Source: Comamonadaceae bacterium OS-4 (GTDB lineage: Bacteria; Pseudomonadota; Gammaproteobacteria; Burkholderiales; Burkholderiaceae_C). From it: a stretch of 64,000 bases of DNA. The DNA is taken from contig AP026970.1 in the NCBI GenBank assembly GCA_027924025.1, positions 2,502,501 to 2,566,500 on the forward strand. The letters run 5' to 3'. Under the pieces are notes generated by a model. That model ran no database searches. It saw only the letters and a program-made list of their open reading frames with translations, and had not been told where the DNA came from. The position numbers and the translations under genes are program-made. Below are positions 8,492-16,533 of this stretch, piece after piece. Each line of letters opens with the position of its first letter. The first letter of the stretch is position 1.

Positions 8492-9273
8492 GCGACGGCC
8501 TCCGCGGATTGCAGTGTGGCCGGATCAATAGCGCCTGTGATGAGCCCCACAATTTCCTCCGGATTGGTCTCTCTGGTCAAGCGGCTGCAAATGATGCGCC
8601 CTTGGCGGAACACCCAAATCCGGTCCACCAAATCGAACACCTGGCGCAAGTTGTGGCTGATGATGATCAGCGGTATGCCTTGTTGCTTCAGGCCCTTGAT
8701 GATCTGTTCGACCCGTGCAGTCTCCGCGACCCCCAATGCGGCAGTGGGCTCATCGAGAATGATGAGCTTCTTCGCAAAACCGGCGGCACGGGCGATCGCC
8801 ACACATTGGCGCTGGCCGCCCGACATGCCCCGAAGGCTCTCGGACATGTCTTGAATCTTGACGCCGGTTGTTGACAACATCGAGGCGGACTGCTCCCGCA
8901 TGGCCTTGTGATTCAACACCGACAAGGGCCCGAGGGCCAAGCGCGTGATTTCACGGCCCAAGAAGATGTTGGCGGGAACGTCAAGGTCTTCGGCGAGGGC
9001 CAGTGTCTGGTACACCGTTTCAATACCCTGGTCGCGGGCATCCAAGGGTGAGCTGAAGTGGACGCTTTGGCCGTCCAGACTGATGTCCCCTGAGTTGGGC
9101 TGCTCTACGCCGGTGATCAGGCGAACAAAAGTGCTTTTACCAGCACCATTGTCCCCAACGATCGCGGCGTGCTCGCCGGGTAGCAGGCGGAAACTGGCAT
9201 CGGTCAGAGCCTTCACGCCACCGTAATGCTTGGTCAGATTGGTAATCTGCAGAACTGGTTGTTTGGATGTCAT
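8485..9273 (-). CDS. Sugar ABC transporter ATP-binding protein (FrcA-like)
   Basis: A 262-residue ABC ATPase carries a Walker A motif GDNGAGKST near residue 38, signature LRGMSGGQRQ and Walker B LIILDEPTAALG. It is a single-cassette protein, as in FrcA-type importers, not the double cassette of RbsA or MglA. It should energise the permease encoded divergently at 10483. The promoter must lie in the 165-bp divergent region, which also serves the binding-protein gene. A GGTGGACC-like stretch precedes the ATG. Sugar specificity cannot be read from the sequence. Confidence 0.9.
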   Translation of the reverse strand: MTSKQPVLQITNLTKHYGGVKALTDASFRLLPGEHAAIVGDNGAGKSTFVRLITGVEQPNSGDISLDGQSVHFSSPLDARDQGIETVYQTLALAEDLDVPANIFLGREITRLALGPLSVLNHKAMREQSASMLSTTGVKIQDMSESLRGMSGGQRQCVAIARAAGFAKKLIILDEPTAALGVAETARVEQIIKGLKQQGIPLIIISHNLRQVFDLVDRIWVFRQGRIICSRLTRETNPEEIVGLITGAIDPATLQSAEAVAC

Positions 9274-9332
9274 GGTGGACCTGTTTCAGGAAATTGGGTG
9301 CAAGCATGCCAGAACCCGACACGGAATCGTAT

Positions 9333-9346
9333 TAGTAAAACTACTA
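9333..9346. promoter_or_regulatory. Candidate operator in divergent sugar-transport promoter region
   Basis: TAGTAAAACTACTA is a perfect inverted repeat (TAGTA, four-base spacer, TACTA). It lies in an A/T-rich stretch between the ATPase gene and the binding-protein gene. A second imperfect palindrome, TGGCTCCAGCAAGCCA, lies about 30 bp further on. Such sites often bind sugar-responsive repressors of the LacI, GntR or ROK type. No regulator gene is adjacent, so the binding protein is unknown. Confidence 0.4.
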
Positions 9347-9438
9347 GATTTAATTAAATAAAACTCTGCTGTAATTTGGCTCCAGCAAGCCATGGAATCC
9401 ACCACAGCTGCTAATTCACACCACAACGGAGATAACGA

Positions 9439-10395
9439 ATGATCACCAAACGCATGCTGGGCCGCTTGGCCATCGCGATGGCCACCGCCGGCCTGATGTC
9501 TGCCGCTGCCGCAGAGACCACTATTGCCTACATCACCAACGGCAATACCAACGAAGGTTGGACCCTGATCAACGGTGGCGCCAAGAAAGCTGGTCAAAAG
9601 GCCGGCGTGAAATTCATTGAATTGGCAGCAGAAAAAGGCGAGCTCTCCAAGCAGTTGGCGATCGTCGAAGACATGATCACTCGCAAAGTGAACGCCATTG
9701 CAATTGCTCCGGTGGACAGCGCAGGCATTGCGCCGGCCATCAACAAAGCACTGGCGGCCGGCATCAAGGTGGTGGCGGTGGACACTGGCATCTCAGGCGC
9801 CAAAATCACTTCCTATGTGGCGACCGACAACATCAAGGCCGCGATGGTGCAAGGAGACTGGACTGCCGAGCAGGTCAAAGACGGCGACACCGTGATCTAC
9901 ATCACAGGCGATTTGGGTCAATCGACAGGTCAAGAGCGCAAAAAAGGCTTTCTCGACGGCCTGAATGCCAAGCGCAAGAACGTCAAAGTGGTAGAGGTCT
10001 CCACAACATGGGATCAAACCATGGCGCAAAACGGCGTTGAGACTGCGATGCGGGCCAACCCCGGCGTCAAGGTGATTGCCTGTGCTTGGGACGGCGGCGC
10101 GCTCGGTGCCAAAGCGGCTCTGATGGCTGCAGGCAAGAAAGCCGGCGACGTCAAGATCGCTGGTTTTGACGGCTCCCCCGGCGGTCTGGACATGATGAAG
10201 CAAGGCTGGCAGTCTGCCAACGCTGCGCAAATGTTGGCCAAGATCGGCCAAGTAGGTGTCGAAACAGCGATTGCCGCTGCAGAGGGCAAAAAGGTAGATG
10301 CCCGCATCGACACCGGCTCATTCCTGGTGCTGCCTTCCAACGTGGACCAGTTCGCCAAAGACTCTGGCGTGGCGCAGTTCATGAAAGTGAAGTAA
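9439..10395 (+). CDS. Sugar ABC transporter periplasmic substrate-binding protein (RbsB/FrcB-like)
   Basis: The 318-residue protein starts with a signal peptide (MITKRMLGRLAIAMATAGLM, cleavage likely after AAA before ETTIAY). It continues as a type I periplasmic sugar-binding protein, with AIAIAPVDSAGIAPAINKAL and later IAGFDGSPGGLDM. It binds a monosaccharide and delivers it to the permease encoded next. CGGAG lies nine bases before the ATG. A strong hairpin after the stop may give this gene higher mRNA levels than the permease, as is common for binding proteins. The ligand is probably a hexose or pentose such as fructose or ribose, which is an inference. Confidence 0.9.
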   Translation: MITKRMLGRLAIAMATAGLMSAAAAETTIAYITNGNTNEGWTLINGGAKKAGQKAGVKFIELAAEKGELSKQLAIVEDMITRKVNAIAIAPVDSAGIAPAINKALAAGIKVVAVDTGISGAKITSYVATDNIKAAMVQGDWTAEQVKDGDTVIYITGDLGQSTGQERKKGFLDGLNAKRKNVKVVEVSTTWDQTMAQNGVETAMRANPGVKVIACAWDGGALGAKAALMAAGKKAGDVKIAGFDGSPGGLDMMKQGWQSANAAQMLAKIGQVGVETAIAAAEGKKVDARIDTGSFLVLPSNVDQFAKDSGVAQFMKVK

Positions 10396-10432
10396 TTTTT
10401 TGCACTCGCCGAGTGGGTAACCACCTGGCCCG

Positions 10433-10461
10433 GACGACCGCTGCAGAGCGGTCGTCATTTT
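10433..10461 (+). terminator. Stem-loop with T-run between binding protein and permease genes
   Basis: GACGACCGCT and AGCGGTCGTC form a near-perfect stem with a short loop, followed by ATTTTTC. It lies within the operon, so it probably acts as an attenuating or 3'-stabilising element rather than a full stop. Confidence 0.75.
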
Positions 10462-10482
10462 TCTATTTGAGGAATTGATTTC

Positions 10483-11427
10483 ATGAAGTCCATCACCCGC
10501 CAAGAATGGTATGGAGCCTTAGTGGCCGTTTTGGTTTTGGGGGCCTTGCTGAGTGCAGCATCACCCTACTTTCTGACCACTGGCAATTTATCCAACATTC
10601 TGGTGCAGGCCTCGGTAATCGCCCTGCTGGCGGGCGGCCAAACTTTTGTGATTTTGACCGGTGGCGTAGACCTGGCAGTGGGTGCATTGACTGCGCTGGC
10701 AGGTGCTGTTGCCGGCCACATGATGGTCAAGTTAGGCGTTGACCCCTACCTCTGTATCGCAGCCGCTTTTGCCATCGGTGCTGCTGTTGGACTGTTCAAC
10801 GGCTACCTGGTTGCTTTTGTGGGTATTCCCTCGTTCATTGTGACTTTGGGTGGCTTGACTCTGTGGCGGGGTCTTGCGTTCGAATCCACTGGTGGCTTTG
10901 ACAACTCCGGCATGCCGGACCCCCTGCCCTTTATCGGCTATGGCCAGCTCCTCGGCGTTCCGATGCCCATTTGGATCACCGGCGTCTTCTTTATCGCCAT
11001 GGCTTTTATTTTGTCGAGCACCAAACTGGGCCGCTACGTATACGCGATGGGATCCAATGAAATGGGTGCGCGTCAAGTCGGTATCAACATCCGCTGGTAC
11101 AAGTTAGGCGTGTATGTGGTGTCGGGTTTAAGCTGCGCTTTGGGTGCACTGGTACTGATGGCGCGCATGGACTCCTCCAGCGGCAAGATGGCCCAAATGT
11201 TCGAGTTGGATGCCATTGCGGCAGTCATCTTGGGCGGCACTTCACTTTTTGGCGGACGTGGAAGTATCTGGGGCAGTCTTTTGGGTGCCGTACTGATCAC
11301 CATGATCCGCAATGGCATGAACCTGATGGAAATCTCGCAGTTCAAGCAGATGATGGCCATCGGCGCGGTGGTGATTTTGGCTGTTTGGATTGATGTGATC
11401 CGTCGTCAACGACTCTTGAAAAAATGA
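10483..11427 (+). CDS. Sugar ABC transporter permease (FrcC/RbsC family)
   Basis: A 314-residue hydrophobic protein with about eight to ten membrane segments. Family landmarks are GGVDLAVGALTALAGAVAGH near residue 60 and the conserved cytoplasmic loop AMGSNEMGARQVGINIRWYK, followed by AVILGGTSLFGGRGSIWGS. It forms the inner-membrane channel for the sugar captured by the upstream binding protein. It presumably works as a dimer with the divergent ATPase. The stop overlaps the kinase start as ATGA. Confidence 0.92.
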   Translation: MKSITRQEWYGALVAVLVLGALLSAASPYFLTTGNLSNILVQASVIALLAGGQTFVILTGGVDLAVGALTALAGAVAGHMMVKLGVDPYLCIAAAFAIGAAVGLFNGYLVAFVGIPSFIVTLGGLTLWRGLAFESTGGFDNSGMPDPLPFIGYGQLLGVPMPIWITGVFFIAMAFILSSTKLGRYVYAMGSNEMGARQVGINIRWYKLGVYVVSGLSCALGALVLMARMDSSSGKMAQMFELDAIAAVILGGTSLFGGRGSIWGSLLGAVLITMIRNGMNLMEISQFKQMMAIGAVVILAVWIDVIRRQRLLKK

Positions 11428-12359
11428 CCGCATCTATTTGGGTACTCGGCGAAGCGCTGATGGACTGCCTCTCGCAGCCCGATGGAACACTGCGCCCCTT
11501 CATGGGGGGCAGCCCTTACAACATGGCTCGCGCAGCGGCGTTGCGCGGGGCACCTGCGGGCTATGTAAACCCGCTCTCTACCGACCGCTTCGGACAGCAA
11601 CTGGGCCGACAATTGCAAAAAGACGGTGTGAAGGTCCCGGCGGGCGAGAGCCGCTTGCCCACCTCTTTGGCGGTGGTGCAGATCACAGAGGGGCAGCCCA
11701 GTTACGGCTTTTACCGAGAAGGTATTGCGGATCGGGATTACACCGTCGACAGCGTGCTGACCATGCTCAAAGCCCATCCACCGGGTGTGCTGCATACCGG
11801 GTCATTGCTGCTGGTGCCCCCGGAACACACCAAGGTAGTATCGATCTTGCAAGGTGCTAAGGACATGGGTTGGACTATCAGCGTGGATGTCAATCTACGC
11901 CCCAAGCTCGCAGCCGACCTAGGCGCCTACGTTGAGGCAGTCAAAAAAGTCGCCAAATTGGCTGACTGGATCAAGGCCAGCGATGAGGACTTGGAGTTGC
12001 TGGGTGTTCAAGCGCCAAGCCGTGGCAAAGGCAGAGATATTGCTGCCATGTTCCGAGACCACGGCGCAAGCCGCATCGCCCTCACCTTCGGCGGCGATGG
12101 TGCGTGGCTAGAAGTGGATGGCGCGTGTGCTGAGGCGGATGTGCCGTTGACTCGGGTGGTCGATACGGTGGGCGCCGGAGACACGTTCTGGGGTAACTGC
12201 CTCGGGGATTGGGTCCTGAACGCAAACGGACAGCAGAGAGTGCGGCAGACCTTGGTAGAGGCCATGCAGGCAGCAGCTATCAATTGCGCCCGGGCGGGTT
12301 GCCAACCTCCAACCTACGCGGAAACCCAAGCGCTTCTTTCAGGCCTCAACAAGGCTTGA
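11424..12359 (+). CDS. PfkB-family carbohydrate kinase (fructokinase-like)
   Basis: The 311-residue ribokinase-fold protein begins MTASIWVLGEALMDCLSQPD. It has GGSPYNMARAAALRG near residue 28 and the C-terminal anion-hole motif DTVGAGDTFWGN, where the aspartate of GAGD is the catalytic base. The family phosphorylates sugars at a primary hydroxyl using ATP. Translational coupling to the permease (ATGA) indicates that it phosphorylates the imported sugar, and the LGEALMDC start is common in fructokinases. The mutarotase and transaldolase-like genes on the divergent arm would complete the pathway. Confidence 0.9.
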   Translation: MTASIWVLGEALMDCLSQPDGTLRPFMGGSPYNMARAAALRGAPAGYVNPLSTDRFGQQLGRQLQKDGVKVPAGESRLPTSLAVVQITEGQPSYGFYREGIADRDYTVDSVLTMLKAHPPGVLHTGSLLLVPPEHTKVVSILQGAKDMGWTISVDVNLRPKLAADLGAYVEAVKKVAKLADWIKASDEDLELLGVQAPSRGKGRDIAAMFRDHGASRIALTFGGDGAWLEVDGACAEADVPLTRVVDTVGAGDTFWGNCLGDWVLNANGQQRVRQTLVEAMQAAAINCARAGCQPPTYAETQALLSGLNKA

Positions 12360-12362
12360 ATA

Positions 12363-12515
12363 TCAGGCCTTGTTTTTCAGTTTGCCACGCGGCATCACTG
12401 CGGTCGTTACCATGGGGCGCACAGGCTCACCTCCCCCCGACAGGGGTTTGGGGGCTGCGTTGTCTTTTTTGGGTTTTTTAGACTCTTTGTTTGATTTCTG
12501 TTGACCTTTGGCCAT
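12363..12515 (-). CDS. Small basic conserved protein (50 aa), function unknown
   Basis: A short minus-strand frame encodes 50 residues beginning MAKGQQKSNKESKKPKKDNA and ending MPRGKLKNKA, rich in lysine. An AAGGACTCTCC-like region precedes the ATG. The product resembles small basic proteins that I recall as common in Burkholderiales genomes, but no function is known to me. It converges on the kinase gene, with three bases between the stops. The basic composition suggests RNA or ribosome contact, which is speculation. Confidence 0.7.
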   Translation of the reverse strand: MAKGQQKSNKESKKPKKDNAAPKPLSGGGEPVRPMVTTAVMPRGKLKNKA

Positions 12516-12578
12516 GGGGAGAGTCCTTGTACGAGAGTGGTATGGTTGGAGGCAGTCTAACCTTCACAAGCACCCATC

Positions 12579-12983
12579 GTGGCATTTCTTTTCGATCGCA
12601 TTGCCGCAGAAGCACAGTTGACCTCTATCCGTGCGCAAGGTGCCGGCGGACAAAATGTCAACAAGGTATCCAGCGCTATTCATTTGCGGTTTGATATTCA
12701 TGCATCGTCCCTGCCTGAAGCGATCAAAGAGCGGCTGCTGGCGAGCCCCGACAACCGCATCAGCCGTGACGGCGTATTGATCCTCAAAGCGCAGCAACAC
12801 CGGACACGCGAACTCAACCGGCTGGATGTGTGTGCCCGCTTGCGCGGGATCATCGATGCAGCAGCGATTGAACCATTGCAACGCAAGGCAACCAAGCCAA
12901 CTTACGCCTCACGCCAACGCCGGTTGGAATCGAAGTCGATACACAGCAGGTTAAAGCAGTTGCGAGGGAATCGACTCGAATAA
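12579..12983 (+). CDS. arfB: Alternative ribosome-rescue factor / peptidyl-tRNA hydrolase ArfB
   Basis: The 134-residue protein contains RAQGAGGQNVNKVSSAIHLR near residue 18. Its GGQ motif hydrolyses peptidyl-tRNA, as in class I release factors. The basic tail (RKATKPTYASRQRRLESKSI) is the part of ArfB that enters the empty mRNA channel of stalled ribosomes. Length fits ArfB (about 140), and there is no codon-recognition domain. Together with tmRNA at 37.4 kb, the window thus holds two independent ribosome-rescue systems. Confidence 0.93.
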   Translation: MAFLFDRIAAEAQLTSIRAQGAGGQNVNKVSSAIHLRFDIHASSLPEAIKERLLASPDNRISRDGVLILKAQQHRTRELNRLDVCARLRGIIDAAAIEPLQRKATKPTYASRQRRLESKSIHSRLKQLRGNRLE

Positions 12984-13291
12984 CAAAAGAGCCCCAGAGA
13001 ATCCCGCTGCGCCTAAATTTGGGAGGGGTGGGCTGCTGTGAGGTCAACGCTCTTTGTCGTCCTGTTTTCAGATACGAAAGACCAGCTTTGCATGCTCTAG
13101 AAACCCGATGACTTTATATTCGCAGGATCTGCTCTTGTTCATCTCCGCCATTCGTCATGGTGATGAACTTCCTGGATTTCAAACTGGTAGGGAAGGCAGG
13201 GAGCAAACTAGTCAACAACCAAAGCGGTTGAGAGTGCATTAGATTTCATCGCTTTCCATGATTCACATTGCTGGCCTCAGCTGCCCTGAGT
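12984..13291. other. Gene-free stretch at the downstream end of the polysaccharide locus
   Basis: About 308 bases separate arfB from the end of the polysaccharide cluster. The only open frames are short and show no recognisable product or codon pattern. The region looks A/T-richer than arfB. No terminator with a clear T-run, tRNA or IS end was found. It marks the boundary between conserved sequence and the cluster. Confidence 0.5.
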
Positions 13292-15322
13292 TTATTGGTT
13301 GGCCAGCGTTTTACGCTTCAAGGCCAAGTGCACCCAGTCGACTACCTCGCCGCTAGGTTGGTAGCCCGAGACCAAATCTTGCAGTTGACCCCTTATCGCT
13401 GGCACATCGTTGACGCTCATGGAAATGCTGAGGGCGTTGAGCTTTTGCTCGAGTTCGGGCCAGCGTAGGAACTGCTCTTGCGCCTTCATGATGCGCGGGT
13501 GCTGGGTGGATTTTGGGTTATCGCCAATCAGCAACTCCTCGTAAAGTTTTTCACCTGGGCGTAGACCAGTCACGGTCAGTGCTATGTCGCCATCCGGGTG
13601 CAGCTCATCGCGTACAGTCATCCCCGATAACTCCACCATACGGCGGGCCAGATCTATGATTTTCACCGGCTGCCCCATATCCAGCACGAACACATCCCCC
13701 CCTTGCCCCATGGCACCAGCCTGAATCACCAGCTGAGCCGCCTCAGGGATGGTCATGAAGTAGCGAGTAATACCGGTATGCGTTAGGGTGATTGGCCCCC
13801 CGTTTTTGATTTGCTCGCGGAATAGCGGTACCACGGAACCGCTGGAGCCAAGCACGTTTCCAAAGCGCACCATAGAGAAGGTAGTGTTGACAGTTAGCGC
13901 TCTGCCCCCTTTTGCGGTCGGGTCCGCGTTAACCTCCGCCAAGGCTTGCAGTACCATTTCGGCCAAGCGTTTGGTGGCCCCCATAATGTTAGTGGGGCGC
14001 ACTGCCTTATCCGTGCTTACCAGCACAAAGTTACGTATACCGTGGCGCATAGCTGCTTCGGCACACACACGGGTGCCCCACACATTGTTGCGCACACCCT
14101 CGGCGGGGTTGTGCTCTACCAAAGGGACATGCTTGTAAGCGGCCGCATGGTACACCGTCTGCGGCTTCCAGACGCTCATGATCTCGTGCATGCGCCCTTC
14201 ATCACACACAGATGCCAGTAGAGGAACGATTTCGATGTATAGCGCGTCACTGAGCTCAGACGCATCGCCCTCGACTGATTCGCTGAAGCTCAGTTGGTCG
14301 CCGGCCAGAATTGCCTGCAGCTCTTGGTGAATCTGGTAGAGCGCGAATTCGCTCATTTCCAACAGCAACAACTGTTTTGGATTGGTCTTGAGGATCTGCC
14401 GGCACAGTTCACTGCCAATGCTGCCCCCTGCACCAGTCACCAACACTGTTTTTCCGTGCGTGTTGAGGTTTAGCAGCAAGCCATTGGGCTTGACGGGTTC
14501 GCGACCCAACAAGTCGTCAATGTCAAGCTCACGCACATCACTCAATCTTACCTTGCCGGTGGCGATATCGCTGAGGCCTGGCAATGTACGCACCGCAACC
14601 TTATGCAGCTTGAGCGCGTTCAGAATCTCGTTGCGCCGCTGGCGCGATACGCTGGGCAGCGCCAACAGTACGTCGGTAATGGGCGAGACGTTCAACATCT
14701 CGGTTAAGTCGGCAGGATTATGTATGGGCAAGCCATTGAGTACATGACCATGCAGCCGATCGTCATCGTCTATGAAGCCGACTACCCGAATCTCAGGGCT
14801 GTTCGCCATGGCCGAGGCCAACTGCCGCCCGGCACTGCCCGCACCGTAGATCAGCGCTTGAGGCAAAGACGCCTTGCGCAACTGCTGATGGTAAAGCCCA
14901 CCCAACCACACCCGAGCCGCAGCGCGTGAGGCACCGACCAAGAGCAGCAACAAAGTGGGCTGCATCAAACCCACCGTACGCGGCACGCCCTCTAAACCCC
15001 AGAAAGTGAAAACCCCCGCAAAAGCTAAGCCATACAAAAGCATAGCGCGCCCCACTGCCACCATAGCAGGCATGCCGCTATAGCGGAAGATGGCCCGATA
15101 TAGCCCCGAGACTATAAAAATCGGCAAAGCCAGCGCAATAGAAGCTACGGCGGGCCAAAAGGCAGGACCCGACAAAGGCGTGAAGACGCCACTGCGCAAA
15201 TAGAATGCCAGCCAAACGGATAGAACACAAAGGGATGCGTCCAATATAAGAACGATGCCGCGCTTGAAGGGGCGTGGCAGTGCCAAAACAGCCGCAGCAA
15301 ATCGACTCAAAGTGTGGATCAT
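13292..15322 (-). CDS. Membrane-bound nucleoside-diphosphate-sugar 4,6-dehydratase (WbpM/PglF/FlaA1-like)
   Basis: A 676-residue protein has four N-terminal membrane segments (about residues 20-40, 55-75, 92-110, 122-138), then a first Rossmann-like domain (IYGAGSAGRQLA). The catalytic SDR domain follows, with TGAGGSIGSE at 296-305 and TDKAVRPTNIMGATK, where Met447 and Lys451 occupy the usual YxxxK positions. This is the pattern of large UDP-GlcNAc C6 dehydratases such as WbpM. They make the 4-keto-6-deoxy intermediate for QuiNAc, D-FucNAc or bacillosamine. The ATG at 15322 (MIHTLSRF) is preferred over 15358. It is the last gene of the cluster. Confidence 0.92.
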   Translation of the reverse strand: MIHTLSRFAAAVLALPRPFKRGIVLILDASLCVLSVWLAFYLRSGVFTPLSGPAFWPAVASIALALPIFIVSGLYRAIFRYSGMPAMVAVGRAMLLYGLAFAGVFTFWGLEGVPRTVGLMQPTLLLLLVGASRAAARVWLGGLYHQQLRKASLPQALIYGAGSAGRQLASAMANSPEIRVVGFIDDDDRLHGHVLNGLPIHNPADLTEMLNVSPITDVLLALPSVSRQRRNEILNALKLHKVAVRTLPGLSDIATGKVRLSDVRELDIDDLLGREPVKPNGLLLNLNTHGKTVLVTGAGGSIGSELCRQILKTNPKQLLLLEMSEFALYQIHQELQAILAGDQLSFSESVEGDASELSDALYIEIVPLLASVCDEGRMHEIMSVWKPQTVYHAAAYKHVPLVEHNPAEGVRNNVWGTRVCAEAAMRHGIRNFVLVSTDKAVRPTNIMGATKRLAEMVLQALAEVNADPTAKGGRALTVNTTFSMVRFGNVLGSSGSVVPLFREQIKNGGPITLTHTGITRYFMTIPEAAQLVIQAGAMGQGGDVFVLDMGQPVKIIDLARRMVELSGMTVRDELHPDGDIALTVTGLRPGEKLYEELLIGDNPKSTQHPRIMKAQEQFLRWPELEQKLNALSISMSVNDVPAIRGQLQDLVSGYQPSGEVVDWVHLALKRKTLANQ

Positions 15323-15373
15323 AATTTCACTCTTGATGTCAGATCCATTGAGTCCCAATTTGAATTTGATTCA

Positions 15374-15973
15374 TTAGTCATTCTTATATCTGACCTTGCC
15401 ATCTATTGCCTCGCCGGGGGAGAGGGTATGTCCTGACGGAATTTTTACCCCGTACCCCAACGTGGCTCCAGCCTGCATCCACGCACCGCGACCCAAGAAC
15501 GTACCCCCGGCCATACTGGCGTTCACCCCCAGGTGACCAAAGTCCTCTACGATAGCGTGATGGTCCACAACGGCCCCACAGTTCACAATTGAGCCCATTC
15601 CAATGCGGGCTTCGGTGCCTACAACAGCACCAGCCATAACAGCGGAACCTGCATCCAGCACAGCACTGGGTGACACCATAGCTTGGGGGTGAACGACAGT
15701 CGCCAGCTCAAAACCTGACGCTATTAATTGTTGCATCAGTCTCTCGCGTACGACGTTGTTGCCTATGGCCACAATGGCGTGAGCGGCAGCCCCTCTATGG
15801 TTGGCCATACTGGCTACCGCCCCTAGCACGGGGACCCCCAGCACAATTTCCCCATTGGAGAGGGAGTCGTCCAAAAAACCCACGACCTGGAACTGAGCAG
15901 ACAGCACAGCAGCTTCCGCAACTGATCGGCCATGCCCACCTGCACCTACCACCATAAGTCGAATCTTTGTCAT
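15374..15973 (-). CDS. PglD/NeuD-family sugar O/N-acetyltransferase
   Basis: The 199-residue protein starts MTKIRLMVVGAGGHGRSVAE, the N-terminal Rossmann-like part of PglD/NeuD enzymes. It continues as a left-handed beta-helix with hexapeptide repeats (AVVGTEARIGMGSIVNCGAV, then VVDHHAIVEDFGHLGV). The His in VDHH is the usual catalytic base. PglD acetylates UDP-4-amino sugars using acetyl-CoA. The start codon shares one base with the stop of the sugar transferase gene (TGATG). No PglE-type aminotransferase lies next to it, so the acceptor is unclear. Confidence 0.88.
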   Translation of the reverse strand: MTKIRLMVVGAGGHGRSVAEAAVLSAQFQVVGFLDDSLSNGEIVLGVPVLGAVASMANHRGAAAHAIVAIGNNVVRERLMQQLIASGFELATVVHPQAMVSPSAVLDAGSAVMAGAVVGTEARIGMGSIVNCGAVVDHHAIVEDFGHLGVNASMAGGTFLGRGAWMQAGATLGYGVKIPSGHTLSPGEAIDGKVRYKND

Positions 15974-16533
15974 CAGTGCGACACCCCGTCTCGCTGGACC
16001 ACCTTCAAAAAGGTGAGCCATAAAATCTTGATGTCGAACCAGAACCCCTTCCGCTGGAGATATTCGGCATCCAGCGCCACCTTTTGGGAAATGGGCAATT
16101 CGTCGCGCCCATTCACCTGGGCCCAGCCACTGAGGCCGGGTACCAGCGTGTGGACGTTTCTCTTGGTGCGCAACTCAATCAGGTCATGCTGGTTAAACAA
16201 GGCAGGCCGTGGTCCGACGAAGCTCATGTCGCCTGCGAGGATGCTCCAAAGTTGCGGCAACTCGTCTAGGCTGCTTTTACGCAGGAATGAGCCAATTGGC
16301 GTTAGGTGTGCTTTGGGGTCAGCCAGCAAATGCGTAGCCACTGCGGGCGTACCAACACGCATACTGCGGAACTTCGGCATTTTAAAGATCTTGTTATACC
16401 TGCCCACTCGATCCGACCAATACAGGGCAGGCCCCGGGGAGGTCAATCGCACCAGTACTGTGACAACCACCAAAGGCGCGAGCAGTGCGACTGCAGCTAT
16501 CGAACCCAAAATCAAATCAAAAAACCGTTTCAC
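15973..16533 (-). CDS. Initiating sugar-phosphate transferase (PglC/WbpL-class role, short WcaJ-type domain)
   Basis: A 186-residue monotopic membrane enzyme. One N-terminal hydrophobic segment (residues 8-30) is followed by KFRSMR (54-59), DELPQ (90-94) and VGPRP (106-110), hallmarks of the bacterial sugar transferase family. It transfers a sugar 1-phosphate to undecaprenyl phosphate and so begins the repeat unit. It has only the catalytic domain, like PglC. The GTG start at 16533 overlaps the stop of the upstream gene as GTGA. Its substrate is probably the 6-deoxy-HexNAc made by the neighbouring dehydratase and reductase. Confidence 0.92.
   Translation of the reverse strand: MKRFFDLILGSIAAVALLAPLVVVTVLVRLTSPGPALYWSDRVGRYNKIFKMPKFRSMRVGTPAVATHLLADPKAHLTPIGSFLRKSSLDELPQLWSILAGDMSFVGPRPALFNQHDLIELRTKRNVHTLVPGLSGWAQVNGRDELPISQKVALDAEYLQRKGFWFDIKILWLTFLKVVQRDGVSH

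Noticed and set aside
13000..13290. Second copy of the ssrA 3' end as right attachment site of an island
   Set aside because: I looked for GGTGGAGCTGGGGG-like sequence around the cluster boundary and saw none. The far end of the element may be outside the window or lost.
12984..13291. Possible insertion-sequence remnant or small gene downstream of arfB
   Set aside because: No terminal inverted repeat, transposase motif or convincing coding frame could be found by eye.
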